A stretch of 39,841 bases of DNA from Candidatus Cloacimonetes bacterium HGW-Cloacimonetes-3 (GCA_002840645.1 PHBO01000010.1:20629-60469), one strand, 5' to 3'; shown: positions 1 through 8,347, counted from the first letter of the stretch. The notes: generated from the letters alone by a model not told the origin. Translations and numbers: made by a program.

Positions 1-343
1 CCTGCGTTATAGCGGGAGTGGGGTCTGCCTGTGTTTTCTCCTGCACCACAAACATCTTGCTCTGAGGGATGCCCCAATCGCCGTTAGCATCTTGGCAACG
101 GATATAAATTCTATGAGTTCCCATAGATAAGGTTTCTGTGTTGACACCGATATTAAAGCTAATGTTACTCCCGCTAACAATGCTTATTGGAGTGGCATTA
201 CCGTAACCGGGATCGATATCGATATAATACTCCGCTGCTACAATGGGATAATTTGAGCGATGGATATCATTGGTATCGTAACCTGCACCGGACAATGCAC
301 AAACAGATAGCAACAGAACAACTGCTACAATAATTTGCCTCAT
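1..343 (-). CDS. Secreted protein, N-terminal part (cut by window edge)
   Basis: The frame is open from an ATG at 343 down to the left edge, giving 114 codons without a stop, so only the N-terminus is visible. Residues 1-20 form a hydrophobic signal peptide (MRQIIVAVVLLLSVCALSGA). The mature part contains AAEYYIDIDPGYGNATPI and THRIYIRCQDANGDWG. Phrases of this kind recur in large secreted surface proteins of FCB bacteria, where they precede Ig-like or sorting domains; that link is from memory. A GGGGC ribosome-binding site lies just upstream. The gene starts 19 bases after the stop of the beta-helix gene at 363-1376, so the two are probably co-transcribed. The function is unknown, and the missing C-terminus would decide whether it carries a sorting tail. 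Confidence 0.8.
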   Translation of the reverse strand, partial: MRQIIVAVVLLLSVCALSGAGYDTNDIHRSNYPIVAAEYYIDIDPGYGNATPISIVSGSNISFNIGVNTETLSMGTHRIYIRCQDANGDWGIPQSKMFVVQEKTQADPTPAITQ

Positions 344-362
344 GGTTGCCCCAAAATGCCTA

Positions 363-1376
363 TCAGTGCTCTGAAACGGCTTCTACATGAATTTGCAATC
401 CTTGAGACGGTGACGTGTACAAAGTACCTGAAACATCTGTAATTGTGGGTAATGGGGTAAAACCATTATCTCTATAAGGATAAGGTCCACCAAATGCCCC
501 AATATCATTTCTGCTGCCATCAAGATCATTATAATCTGAAGTTGGGTCTCCGGCATTTATCGCTGGTGAACCTGCAATGGGACGATAATTAACTGTATCA
601 AATGCGGTGTTCAGCGGAATGCTGTTCTGGTTTGTTGTACCGGTTGGGAAAATTGCCGTTGAGGACATATTAAAGGCAATTACAGGATCTGATGGGAAGG
701 TATTTGTCCCAGTATATCCAGTTGCAATAATGTAATTATTGCGTAAGTTAGGAATGCTATTACTATTATCAAATACCTTGTTTGTGGTTTGGATGAATGT
801 ATTTATAATAGTGGTATTGGACGAGGCATTTGACATTATACTTGCCGTTCCGGTAAAAATGCAGTTCATTATCAATATACCGGTTTGGGAGGATTGGTGA
901 GCTATCCAGTTATTATAAGTACCACCACCATAGAAAAAACAGCTGCTGATAGTATAGTTACTTGCATTAGAAGATACGGTGTTAAAATCAACAGCCGTAA
1001 AACTACAATTTTCCAGTCTTACATTGCCGACAACTCCGTTCATATATGCGTAGAAATTCCCGGCAAAACCACTGAGGACAGAATATTCTGCTCCTGCCGT
1101 AAAGTCTACAGTGCCTGATATAGTAGTCTTTCTTAAATTCACAGTGGAAGCATGCCATCCCACTCCGTAAATCTTCATTCTTCTATTTACAGTGAAGCCC
1201 GCATAAACAATGTTCGAAGGATACACATATATCACATCATCATTATTTGATGCATTAATAGCCGCTTGGACGGTGCTATATTGCCCCGCTGAGGGGTTGT
1301 TGTTATCCACAGTTCGCACAACCGCAGAAAGCGAGATAGCCAATAACAAGCTAAAAACCAATACTAAGTACTTCAT
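363..1376 (-). CDS. Secreted right-handed beta-helix-like protein
   Basis: This is a protein of 337 residues. The ATG at 1376 is chosen because GGAGG stands a few bases upstream; an in-frame ATG at 1415 would put 13 extra residues before the signal peptide. Residues 1-18 (MKYLVLVFSLLLAISLSA) are a signal peptide. The next part reads STVQAAINASNNDDVIYVYP, the usual entry into parallel beta-helix (pectate-lyase-like) surface proteins. Short Asn-, Ser- and Gly-rich rungs such as NCIFTGTASIMSNASSNTTI follow. Near the end, SPAINAGDPTSDYNDLDGSRNDIGAFGG-type sequence (split: SPAINAGDP, then DGSRNDIGAFGG) is a frequent C-terminal signature of these proteins. It is likely exported and surface-exposed. 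No catalytic residues are recognised, and binding or adhesion is only a guess. The gene at 343 follows after 19 bases. Confidence 0.8.
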   Translation of the reverse strand: MKYLVLVFSLLLAISLSAVVRTVDNNNPSAGQYSTVQAAINASNNDDVIYVYPSNIVYAGFTVNRRMKIYGVGWHASTVNLRKTTISGTVDFTAGAEYSVLSGFAGNFYAYMNGVVGNVRLENCSFTAVDFNTVSSNASNYTISSCFFYGGGTYNNWIAHQSSQTGILIMNCIFTGTASIMSNASSNTTIINTFIQTTNKVFDNSNSIPNLRNNYIIATGYTGTNTFPSDPVIAFNMSSTAIFPTGTTNQNSIPLNTAFDTVNYRPIAGSPAINAGDPTSDYNDLDGSRNDIGAFGGPYPYRDNGFTPLPTITDVSGTLYTSPSQGLQIHVEAVSEH

Positions 1377-1501
1377 GATTCCTCCAATCAGGATTATTAG
1401 TAGCTTTATTATCACGTTAAAGATATTAAACCTGCTACGGGATCATATTGAATGTCATAACTTTATCTGTCAAGAGATTATTTATCAATATGCCATTACA
1501 T

Positions 1502-1522
1502 ATAGTGAAACATATTCACTAT
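1502..1522. promoter_or_regulatory. 8-bp inverted repeat upstream of the beta-helix gene
   Basis: ATAGTGAA (1502-1509) and its perfect complement TTCACTAT (1515-1522) are separated by 5 bases, in an AT-rich stretch 126 bases upstream of the start at 1376. This could be an operator or part of a promoter region. Nothing else was recognised in the 291 gene-free bases between 1377 and 1667. Confidence 0.3.
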
Positions 1523-1667
1523 CTTAAGCCTATCATGTTGCGTTGGTTGTCGTACCGCTCACATTAGCAATATCGAATTTATCCATAAGGCAATAACGCT
1601 TTCTCGCCGGAATAACTTTTAGTCCCCTATGTCTGAAGTGGTTGTTCCAATATATATTAAGTAGGTA

Positions 1668-4600
1668 TTATCCCTGCTTAGGATTTAGCTTCTCTTTAAG
1701 CTCTTCAAGATATTCTGCGGCACCATCCAGATACATGTTGTAACCTCCCTCGCTGAACAGCACAATCGCTTTTTCCACTTTGTTTACAGCTACCGAGATG
1801 TTGTTACGTTCATCTTCTACTGTTGCCCAGTTATACCAGGCTTTGCCCTCGCCTTCGATGTCACCGCACTCCTGCAGGAAGCAAACCTGTTGTTGGTAAA
1901 GTGCTTCTGCGCTCTGCCAATCTTTCTCGTCGGCAGCGATATTGCCCAGGTTGCCATAAGTGTGGGCAATTCCCTCCATATCCCCTATACCCTGTTGATA
2001 GCGAAGGTTTCGTTCATACACTCTTTTAGCAACGGCAAGCTTGCCTTCTTTATAAAGGATATCTCCCAGAAGATCGCAAGCATAGGACATTCCCTTGCGG
2101 TTAGCAAACTGATGAAAGCAGCTAATGCTCTCTAACAGATTCCTGCGGGAGGAACCTATATCTTCATCATCAAAGTAATTAACCGCCAGGTTGTATGCCA
2201 CATCCCCGGCTAAATTATAATTGCCGCATTGAACTGCCAAGTCATAGCTTTCGTTCAGCATGGCAAGTGCTTTCTCGCCCTCGCCCATATCGCGATACAG
2301 CATCCCCATATCGCAATTAAGCTTAGCCGATCCGGAATCATCATCCAAATACTTAGCAAGGTTCTGTGCTTGTTTGTAAAGCGCTAGTGCTTCATTCTGT
2401 CTGCCTGTTTTCACATAGGCATTTGCCATATTCTGCAATGCATAGCGAAGGATATTCTTATGCTGGGCAGCGTGCTGAATGGCATTTTCATAGTGTGCAA
2501 TTGCTTCGTTATACTTACCTTGGTTTTGATAGAACAAACCGATAATGTTTTCCAGCCGGGCATATTTGGAGGTGCCTTCATCCAGAGTTCCCAAAAGTTC
2601 CAAGGCATCGTTCTCAAACTGCGGTTCGTCACAACACTGACGCCTGATATCCAAAAAATATATGTTAGCCGTTAGCTTTGCTGAGGGTGTGCTTAGCTCA
2701 GTAAGCCTGTCTTTCAAGTAATCTCTTGCCGAGATCAGGCTTTCGCAGGCAAGCAGGATGCGGATTTGGGCAAGGATGTATCTATCCAGCAACAAAGGCT
2801 CGCTCAATTCAGATTGCCGTATTTTGGCTAATGTCTCCTTTGCCTGTGTGTAATCCCCCATATCAAGGTGAGTAACTGCTTTACGCAGCATAACCGCAGC
2901 TTGCTCTTCCGGGCTGCATAGCTCCAGCATTCGCTGGCAGATATCAAGCAGTTTTGCGTTCATATACAAGGTATATGCTATTGCCTCGCTTTTCTTAAGG
3001 TAATGCATCGCCTTGTCTGATTTCCCGGCTATCGTGTAATGCTCTGCCAGATTAAAGCATTGTGATTCCAGACAATCGCAGTATTGCTTCTCAATTATCT
3101 CTGCCACTATGCTGTGCAAGACTTTCTTGTTGGACAACAATATAGTGTCATAAATTGTCTGATGCACTATTTGGTGCTTAAAGCAGAATTCTTCTTCGCC
3201 ACCTGCTTCATCTATCATCCCAATTTCAGTTATCCGCCGCAAGGTTGCAGCGGGGTCCACAGCACTTTCCAGCTTTAGCTCCAGACTTGCCAGAATAGTG
3301 TTTCTAAAGGTCTGTCCTATGATAGAAGCATCCTGACTTAGCCGGATTGCTTCCTGACCAAGCAGGCTGAAGCGTGACAATATTATGCTGGCCACGCTAT
3401 CAGGTATCGGCATATCTGCCAAAACCTCAGTTCCCCCGGATTCTATCATCTTGCGAACCGAGCTACACCATTCTTCTATAAACAGGGGATTACCCGCCGA
3501 TTTCCTATACAGCTCTCTGCGTAGCTTGACAGAAGCAGCTATTCCCGCTAACCCGATATGCAGCATTTGTTCTATTTGCGCTTCGTCCAGCTCTTGCAGG
3601 CTCATTTGCCTGCTGTTCGCAGATGAGGGGATAATGTTTAATGGCTGGTAATAATCACGGTAAGCAAGGATGAATAAAACTCTGCCTATATTGGCTTTTT
3701 CGCTAACTACATCCCTTTGAATGTTTTTCAGTAAAGCCGTTAGAGCAGTAAGTGATGCTTCATCGCTGAAGTGCAGATCATCAAACACCAGCACCAATGC
3801 TTTCCCGGCTTTTGCAAGAGTATTAGCTTTATGCTGAATCACAGTCAGAATGGCATAATTCACTTTGGCACGAAATTCTTCCCGGCTTAAATTGTTGGAC
3901 TGCGGCAACTGACCGAAGCCACAAATCATGAATATAGAGTTAAACAATTCTTCCATATCTTCCGGTGTTTCTGCCATCATTGCCAGTTGTTGCCGCAGAT
4001 TAGTTCCATCAGCAGCGCAATTAAGAATATTGATAAGCAATTTGGAGACTGATGAAAATGGGCTGCTACACAGAGGCGATATTTCTGAGATATACATGCA
4101 TCCGGGTTCAAGCAAGTGCTGAAACTCCCGTATCAATCTTGTTTTCCCCACCCCGGCAGGAGCGGAGATACTTACGATATCTGTTGCTTCTGAATAGCAT
4201 GCGTCTTTAACTAAACATGAATTGTGCTTATACAATTCATGGAGGACTGCTAACTCTTTATCCCTGCCAATCAAAGCGCATTTGCTTACTTTTCTGCTAA
4301 CTTCCTTGTGGTTAACATCAAGTGCCAGCCAGGTGGATATGGGTTTGATCTTCCCCTTTACCCTTATTTCTCCATTAAACTCAAAACTAAAGTAATCTTC
4401 AAGCTCATCCTTTACTGGTTCTGGAACCATTACCCTTTGCAGCACCCCATTTTCTTCCATGCGGGAAGCAAGGTTAACAGCATCACCATATACAGTGAAA
4501 TCCCCTTCTCTTTTAACGCCCACCTTACCGGTAACAACAATTCCGCTGTTGATACCCACACGCACTGCTAAGTCCTTGTTCATTGCTTCGAGTTCAGGAA

Positions 4601-4979
4601 TTGAACTACGTATGGTATTGAAGGTGTTAATAACGTCAATCAGTTCCAACCCGGCATAGACAGCGCGACGGGAATTCTGCTCCGTGAAACTAATCGAGCC
4701 AAAGTGCGCCATAATGCGGTCACCTTCGTATTTATCCACATAACCGCCATATTTATGTATGCGTTCTGAGAAGGCAAGTAGCAATTGATCAAGAAGCTGA
4801 TGCACCACTTCGGCAGAAAGAAGTTCGCTCATACTGGTAAAACCGCATACATCTGCAAACAGAACGCTTACAAAACGGTTTTCACCTTCCTTCAATGCCT
4901 CAGTTATGCGAGGTTCGCGAAGCTCTCCAAGCATTCCGGGATTGGCTAAATACTGAGTTAACTTGTTTAGCATAAACAT
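1668..4979 (-). CDS. Class III adenylate/guanylate cyclase with AAA ATPase and TPR domains
   Basis: A multidomain protein of 1103 residues. Residues 35-220 are a class III cyclase domain. The two metal-binding aspartates are D43 (LFADVCGFTSM) and D87 (DKYEGDRIMAHFG). K83 is at the substrate-specifying position, T162 replaces the usual Asp as in class IIIb enzymes, and the transition-state residues are N169 and R173 (TVYGDAVNLASRME). Residues 270-650 are an AAA-type ATPase with Walker A APAGVGKT (273-280) and Walker B LVLVFDD (395-401). The remainder, about 650-1100, is helical TPR repeats. This architecture resembles soluble adenylyl cyclase and is known from many bacteria. It probably makes cAMP in the cytoplasm in response to a signal sensed by the ATPase/TPR part; the product and signal are inferred. 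No membrane segment is seen. A second ATG at 4973 is better spaced from GGTAGG, so the protein may be 1101 residues. Confidence 0.93.
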   Translation of the reverse strand: MFMLNKLTQYLANPGMLGELREPRITEALKEGENRFVSVLFADVCGFTSMSELLSAEVVHQLLDQLLLAFSERIHKYGGYVDKYEGDRIMAHFGSISFTEQNSRRAVYAGLELIDVINTFNTIRSSIPELEAMNKDLAVRVGINSGIVVTGKVGVKREGDFTVYGDAVNLASRMEENGVLQRVMVPEPVKDELEDYFSFEFNGEIRVKGKIKPISTWLALDVNHKEVSRKVSKCALIGRDKELAVLHELYKHNSCLVKDACYSEATDIVSISAPAGVGKTRLIREFQHLLEPGCMYISEISPLCSSPFSSVSKLLINILNCAADGTNLRQQLAMMAETPEDMEELFNSIFMICGFGQLPQSNNLSREEFRAKVNYAILTVIQHKANTLAKAGKALVLVFDDLHFSDEASLTALTALLKNIQRDVVSEKANIGRVLFILAYRDYYQPLNIIPSSANSRQMSLQELDEAQIEQMLHIGLAGIAASVKLRRELYRKSAGNPLFIEEWCSSVRKMIESGGTEVLADMPIPDSVASIILSRFSLLGQEAIRLSQDASIIGQTFRNTILASLELKLESAVDPAATLRRITEIGMIDEAGGEEEFCFKHQIVHQTIYDTILLSNKKVLHSIVAEIIEKQYCDCLESQCFNLAEHYTIAGKSDKAMHYLKKSEAIAYTLYMNAKLLDICQRMLELCSPEEQAAVMLRKAVTHLDMGDYTQAKETLAKIRQSELSEPLLLDRYILAQIRILLACESLISARDYLKDRLTELSTPSAKLTANIYFLDIRRQCCDEPQFENDALELLGTLDEGTSKYARLENIIGLFYQNQGKYNEAIAHYENAIQHAAQHKNILRYALQNMANAYVKTGRQNEALALYKQAQNLAKYLDDDSGSAKLNCDMGMLYRDMGEGEKALAMLNESYDLAVQCGNYNLAGDVAYNLAVNYFDDEDIGSSRRNLLESISCFHQFANRKGMSYACDLLGDILYKEGKLAVAKRVYERNLRYQQGIGDMEGIAHTYGNLGNIAADEKDWQSAEALYQQQVCFLQECGDIEGEGKAWYNWATVEDERNNISVAVNKVEKAIVLFSEGGYNMYLDGAAEYLEELKEKLNPKQG

Positions 4980-5082
4980 CCTACCCCTATCATTAATTAA
5001 CCGGCAATATCTACCTATTCTATAATAAGTAATGTGCTATTAGCGCATCAGCAACTAATTACTTGCTAATTTACAGAGTACT

Positions 5083-5109
5083 TCTATACTATGTATGGAA
5101 ATCAGTCAA
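5083..5109 (-). promoter_or_regulatory. Possible sigma70-type promoter for the cyclase gene
   Basis: On the minus strand TTGACT (5109-5104) is followed after 15 bases by TATAGA (5088-5083). This lies about 100 bases upstream of the cyclase start. The spacer is shorter than the ideal 17, so the call is tentative. Confidence 0.3.
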
Positions 5110-5187
5110 GTTAAATTTGCAGTAAATCATGTTTTATAAACTTGGTTGTCGGTTACAAATAGTAGGTGCTGATAGCGGTCGCACTTT

Positions 5188-5204
5188 CAGCCTGGGTAAG
5201 GCTG
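5188..5204. repeat. Short hairpin CAGCC/GGCTG
   Basis: CAGCC (5188-5192) and GGCTG (5200-5204) flank a 7-base loop. It lies inside the gene-free stretch 4980-5902, left of the long hairpin at 5312-5388, and may belong to the same structured element. Confidence 0.3.
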
Positions 5205-5311
5205 GTTTGACTTTCACTTTTGTGCAATATTCCATATCTACCTCGGCTAAGGGGTGAGAGTTAAACGTTAGGCTTGTGGAAGGAGAGTGTGCTCGCATGT
5301 GTGATGTTCCG

Positions 5312-5388
5312 TTGTTTAGCTCAAAATATGTCGCGCTTTGTTTAATGGACATGCGAAGCAATTGTGCGACATATTTTAAGCCAAACAA
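5312..5388. repeat. Long inverted repeat, 23-bp arms
   Basis: The arms at 5312-5334 and 5366-5388 are complementary at 21 of 23 positions. Each reads TTGTTTNGCTNAAAATATGT plus CGC on its own strand. They are separated by 31 bases. One of the two mismatches would still pair as G-U in RNA. There is no T-run next to it, so it is not a classical terminator. It lies in the 923-base gap between the cyclase and the small secreted protein at 5903. Confidence 0.75.
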
Positions 5389-5442
5389 CTTGCAAGTTGG
5401 TTTACAGCTCACCGTAACATAGCTTTGCAAGCTGTTGTAATA

Positions 5443-5485
5443 GCCGGTTTGAAACCGGCGGGATAAGACGTAGGGTTTCAAACCC
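5443..5485. repeat. Two adjacent palindromes around TTTGAAA / TTTCAAA
   Basis: GCCGGTTT-G-AAACCGGC (5443-5459) is a perfect 17-base palindrome with one central base. Thirteen bases further on, GGGTTT-C-AAACCC (5473-5485) is a second one. The loops are a single base, so these are more natural as DNA-level palindromes or repeat-element ends than as RNA hairpins. Confidence 0.6.
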
Positions 5486-5549
5486 AAGCTTACATCAGGA
5501 TATAATCCTATGCTACAATGGCAGATGCAATCCTCTCTTATGCTTGTAT

Positions 5550-5730
5550 TGCCCTATCATAGCCCACTCATTGCCCACAAAGAGGGCAATGGGTGGGCAA
5601 TGCTTCCGCTATTGCTAAATATTTGCAGTTAGTTACAGCCTGCATGCTTGGCGGAAAAACGATAGCAAACCTCACTTAAACCTCTCTTTGTGGGGTGTGG
5701 CTGGGGTTTGATAGGAGAGTGCTTGCATGG
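5550..5730. repeat. Dispersed repeat, copy A (about 180 bp)
   Basis: The element begins TTGCCCTATCAT and ends near GATAGGAGAGTGCTTGCATGG. Inside is a 14-bp hairpin, CCCACTCATTGCCC (5563-5576) against GGGCAATGGGTGGG (5584-5597), 13 of 14 paired, with loop ACAAAGA. Further on CTCTCTTTGTGGGG (around 5681) is complementary to the loop region CCCACAAAGAG, allowing an alternative fold. Copies B (16563-16724) and C (25840-25914) have the same order of blocks in the same orientation. No protein is encoded. Confidence 0.8.
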
Positions 5731-5902
5731 CGGCAGCGGGCAACCGGTGCTTTGTGCGGGATTGCACTTGATTTATTAGGAAAGAGAATCCCGGCAGTAA
5801 GCGTAGCTGGGTGAATCATCGCAGGTATTATCTCAAACTTTCTTATAGCATTCCAGTGTAAGCTGAATATCTTATTAAGTATATGCAAAATGGAGATGAC
5901 TA

Positions 5903-6241
5903 ATGAAAAAACTGATATTTATCACCCTGCTATTGTTGTTCGCAATAGGCTTGGCAGCCCACCCCGCAAGCAAAATTACCCTCAGCTACGATGCCAAGAC
6001 CATGCTCCTTACCGTAGATTACGATCATACCGTAAAAAACCCCGCAGATCACTTCATTGCTACTGTTATTATCAAGGTTGACGACAAGGATGTGATTAGC
6101 CATAGCCCCGGTGCACAGGAAAGTTCCACCGGCGGAAGCTTGGTTTATAAGCTGTTAGGGGTGAAAAGCGGTACAGTTATTGAAGCTGTAAGCACTTGCA
6201 ATAAAAACGGGAAAAAAACAGCAAAGCTAACCGTAAAATAG
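5903..6241 (+). CDS. Small secreted protein resembling a desulfoferrodoxin/superoxide reductase domain
   Basis: A protein of 112 residues with a signal peptide (residues 1-19, MKKLIFITLLLLFAIGLAA) starting at an ATG preceded by GGAG. The mature part, HPASKITLSYD through HTVKNPADHFIATVIIKV to STCNKNGKKTAKLTV, resembles the Ig-like iron-binding domain of superoxide reductase (neelaredoxin/desulfoferrodoxin). H42 and H50 match the HP-x-HYI region, and C99-N100 matches the Cys of the CNLHG motif. The last His ligand of that motif is replaced (CNKNG). H20 at the mature N-terminus might be a ligand. Exported proteins of this type occur in anaerobes, by recollection. A role in oxidative stress or metal binding is therefore possible, but enzyme activity is doubtful. 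It stands alone between gene-free stretches. Confidence 0.7.
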   Translation: MKKLIFITLLLLFAIGLAAHPASKITLSYDAKTMLLTVDYDHTVKNPADHFIATVIIKVDDKDVISHSPGAQESSTGGSLVYKLLGVKSGTVIEAVSTCNKNGKKTAKLTVK

Positions 6242-6378
6242 TCCTGCCTGTGGATGCATTTCCACAATAGGGGCAATAATTCCACAACCGAGACGCTAAG
6301 CTTACCTGTGAGTATCCACTATCACCATACATGGTATGCATTTAACGAATATATTAGAGTTGGAATAAGACTTGCGTT

Positions 6379-6502
6379 TATAATGGGGTAGAATCTCAAC
6401 CGGTTCCCCCTTACCGGTTGGTGGTCTTTTCCCCGAGACCACTATTGTGCGACCTCCTAAGTCAATGACCTGTACCCCTTCCTCGGAAGGGGTTTTTCTT
6501 TT
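6379..6502 (+). ncRNA. Candidate small RNA: promoter-like box, two hairpins and a terminator
   Basis: A TATAAT box at 6379-6384 is followed by hairpin 1 CAACCGGT/ACCGGTTG (6397-6420), hairpin 2 GTGGTCT/AGACCAC (6421-6442) and a terminator hairpin ending in a T-run (6474-6502). Transcription from about 6391 would give an RNA of about 112 nucleotides. No good -35 box is visible at 17 bases. No known RNA family is recognised; it does not look like 5S, 6S or tmRNA. A minus-strand frame of 77 codons (6302-6535) covers the same DNA but has no ribosome-binding site. It might instead be the 3' end of a long transcript from 5903. Confidence 0.35.
6474..6502 (+). terminator. Rho-independent terminator (+ strand)
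   Basis: ACCCCTTCC (6474-6482), a 2-base loop and GGAAGGGGT (6485-6493) form a perfect 9-bp stem, followed by TTTTTCTTTT to 6502. It could end the candidate RNA or a read-through transcript from the gene at 5903-6241. Confidence 0.65.
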
Positions 6503-6533
6503 CCCGGGGACAACTGACATACCCAGAGAGAGC

Positions 6534-6567
6534 AAAAAGGGACACCTGCCTTATCGCCAGATGTCCC
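6534..6567 (-). terminator. Rho-independent terminator of the acyl-CoA synthetase gene
   Basis: Read on the minus strand, GGGACATCTG (6567-6558) pairs with CAGGTGTCCC (6548-6539) at 9 of 10 positions (the odd one is T-G), with a 9-base loop and a following TTTTT (6538-6534). It lies 28 bases past the stop of the gene at 6595. Confidence 0.8.
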
Positions 6568-6594
6568 ATAATTACGAGAATCCTTGCTTACTGA

Positions 6595-8238
6595 TTAACT
6601 ATAGAGGTATCTTTTTATCTTCTGGGTAGGGGTTTTCTGGAAAGGCTCATAAACAATGTGCACTTTAGCGATACGGCTGAACTCCGCCAGAATACGATTT
6701 GCTTCCTTTCGGTTCTGCTCCATTATCTCAGGAAGCTTGTTCTCGGAGATGTGTGCAGCATCCAGGTTTTCCAAATCCGGATAGATAAGCGCATGTAACT
6801 GTCTATCCCGCTCCAGCACCAAGGCTTCCAAAACGTAAGGTAGATTGCACAGCTTTTGTTCCACTAACTCTGGAAATATGTTCTCGCCGGAAGGACCCAG
6901 GATCATGTTCTTGCTCCGTCCGCGGATATACACAAAGCCATCTGCATCCATCGTGCCAATATCACCGCTGTAGAGCCAGCCGTTCTTTAGCACTTCCCGG
7001 GTTGCTTCCTCAAACTTGTAATAGCCGGTGAAGACCTGTTCACCCTTGATAAGGATTTCGCCGGGAATCCTTTGGGGATCGGGAGATTCTATCTTAATAT
7101 CAATATATTTCACCTTGCGTCCACTGGATTCGAAGCGGTGCTCAGCCCAACCTGCATAAGAGATCAGGGGACCGCACTCCGTCATCCCATAACCAATAGT
7201 GAAGGGGAACTTGATGAGCTTCATAAACTTCTCCACCTCGGCATTCATAGGCGCACCACCGGTTACCAGTTCGCGTACACTGCCCCCAAAAGCGGTGACA
7301 AGTTTGGCTTTTATCTTATTGCGAACAATCTTGTTAAGGACTGGTATCTTAAGCATCCGCTGCATCTTGGGAGTATCTACCAGGGGTTGAAGCTGCTTCT
7401 TGTATATCTTCTCGATCAGCAGTGGAACTGTAAGTACCACTTGCGGCTTCAAATCCTTCATGGCTGCCAGCAGGATTTTGGGAGCAGGTATTTTATCCAG
7501 GAAATTTATGTGGTTACCACGGGTGAAAGGGTAAAGAAGATCGAAGCTGCAAGCATAAGCATGCGCCAGTGGAAGGAAGGCAAGCACCTTGGCACCCACG
7601 TTGAATAACAGGTTTTCACGCGCAACAATGAGGTTTGCCAACAAGCTCCGGTGCGGGAGCATCACGCCTTTGCTAAATCCTGTGGTACCGCTGGTGTAGA
7701 TTATCGCACCAATATCTTCGTTATTACACACATCAGCAATCTGCATTTCAGTGGATTTTAGATTAACAATATCCGGTGTTTTTTCCAGCGGAGGGGTAAG
7801 CTCTTTCTTTGCATCGACATTATTATGAAGCAGAGTAAAGCTTTCCAACGAGAAGATGTACTTAACCTTGCGCATCTGATCTGCATCGATGCTTTCATAC
7901 TTATCTTTGGAAATGAAAAGCAGCTCGGCATCGCTGTGGTTCACTATATGCTGAGTGTCTTCGGGAGAAAAAGCTGCCAATATTGGCACCACCGTAGCAC
8001 CGAAGGTAATGGATGAGAGCCAAACTGTTGCCCAAGAACTACAGTTTTTACCGGCAATGGCTATTTTGCTGCCTTTCACCACTCCACAAGCCTTGTAAAG
8101 CCGGTGCAGCCATAAGATTCTACGCCCTACATCGCCGTAGCTCAGGGCTGTACCTGGGTAATCTGTGAATGCGGGTAAATCCCAGTATTCTTTAATTGAT
8201 TCTGTCAAATAGGGAATCAGTTTCTCTGTTATCATCAT
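6595..8238 (-). CDS. AMP-binding acyl-CoA synthetase (long-chain type)
   Basis: A protein of 547 residues with all core motifs of the adenylate-forming family. These are the P-loop-like A3 motif IIYTSGTTGFSKGVMLPHR (179-197), GYGMTECGP (349-357), YSGDIGTMDADGFVYIRGR (423-441) and the catalytic lysine region PTQKIKRYLYS at the C-terminus (K540). It should activate a fatty acid or other carboxylate with ATP and load it onto CoA. The length and motif spacing fit FadD-like enzymes, but the substrate cannot be read from the sequence. The start is ATG-ATG at 8238/8235 behind AGGAGC; the second is slightly better spaced. The gene stands alone, with its own terminator at 6534-6567. Confidence 0.9.
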   Translation of the reverse strand: MMITEKLIPYLTESIKEYWDLPAFTDYPGTALSYGDVGRRILWLHRLYKACGVVKGSKIAIAGKNCSSWATVWLSSITFGATVVPILAAFSPEDTQHIVNHSDAELLFISKDKYESIDADQMRKVKYIFSLESFTLLHNNVDAKKELTPPLEKTPDIVNLKSTEMQIADVCNNEDIGAIIYTSGTTGFSKGVMLPHRSLLANLIVARENLLFNVGAKVLAFLPLAHAYACSFDLLYPFTRGNHINFLDKIPAPKILLAAMKDLKPQVVLTVPLLIEKIYKKQLQPLVDTPKMQRMLKIPVLNKIVRNKIKAKLVTAFGGSVRELVTGGAPMNAEVEKFMKLIKFPFTIGYGMTECGPLISYAGWAEHRFESSGRKVKYIDIKIESPDPQRIPGEILIKGEQVFTGYYKFEEATREVLKNGWLYSGDIGTMDADGFVYIRGRSKNMILGPSGENIFPELVEQKLCNLPYVLEALVLERDRQLHALIYPDLENLDAAHISENKLPEIMEQNRKEANRILAEFSRIAKVHIVYEPFQKTPTQKIKRYLYS

Positions 8239-8347
8239 CAGCTCCTTATCTGTGCTACGTCTAAGTTATTGATTATATGCTAAATATAGCCTTGGAGCAT
8301 GGAATGATTTATTAAAGCGCGTGTCAAGAAGTTTCAGATCAGCAATA

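Noticed and set aside
5134..5487. Minus-strand open frame of 117 codons
   Set aside because: It starts at TTG without a ribosome-binding site, has no recognisable domain, and runs through the long hairpin and palindromes, which better explain the region as non-coding structure.
6302..6535. Minus-strand open frame of 77 codons
   Set aside because: No ribosome-binding site, and it covers two hairpins and both terminators. Kept only as an alternative reading of the candidate small RNA.
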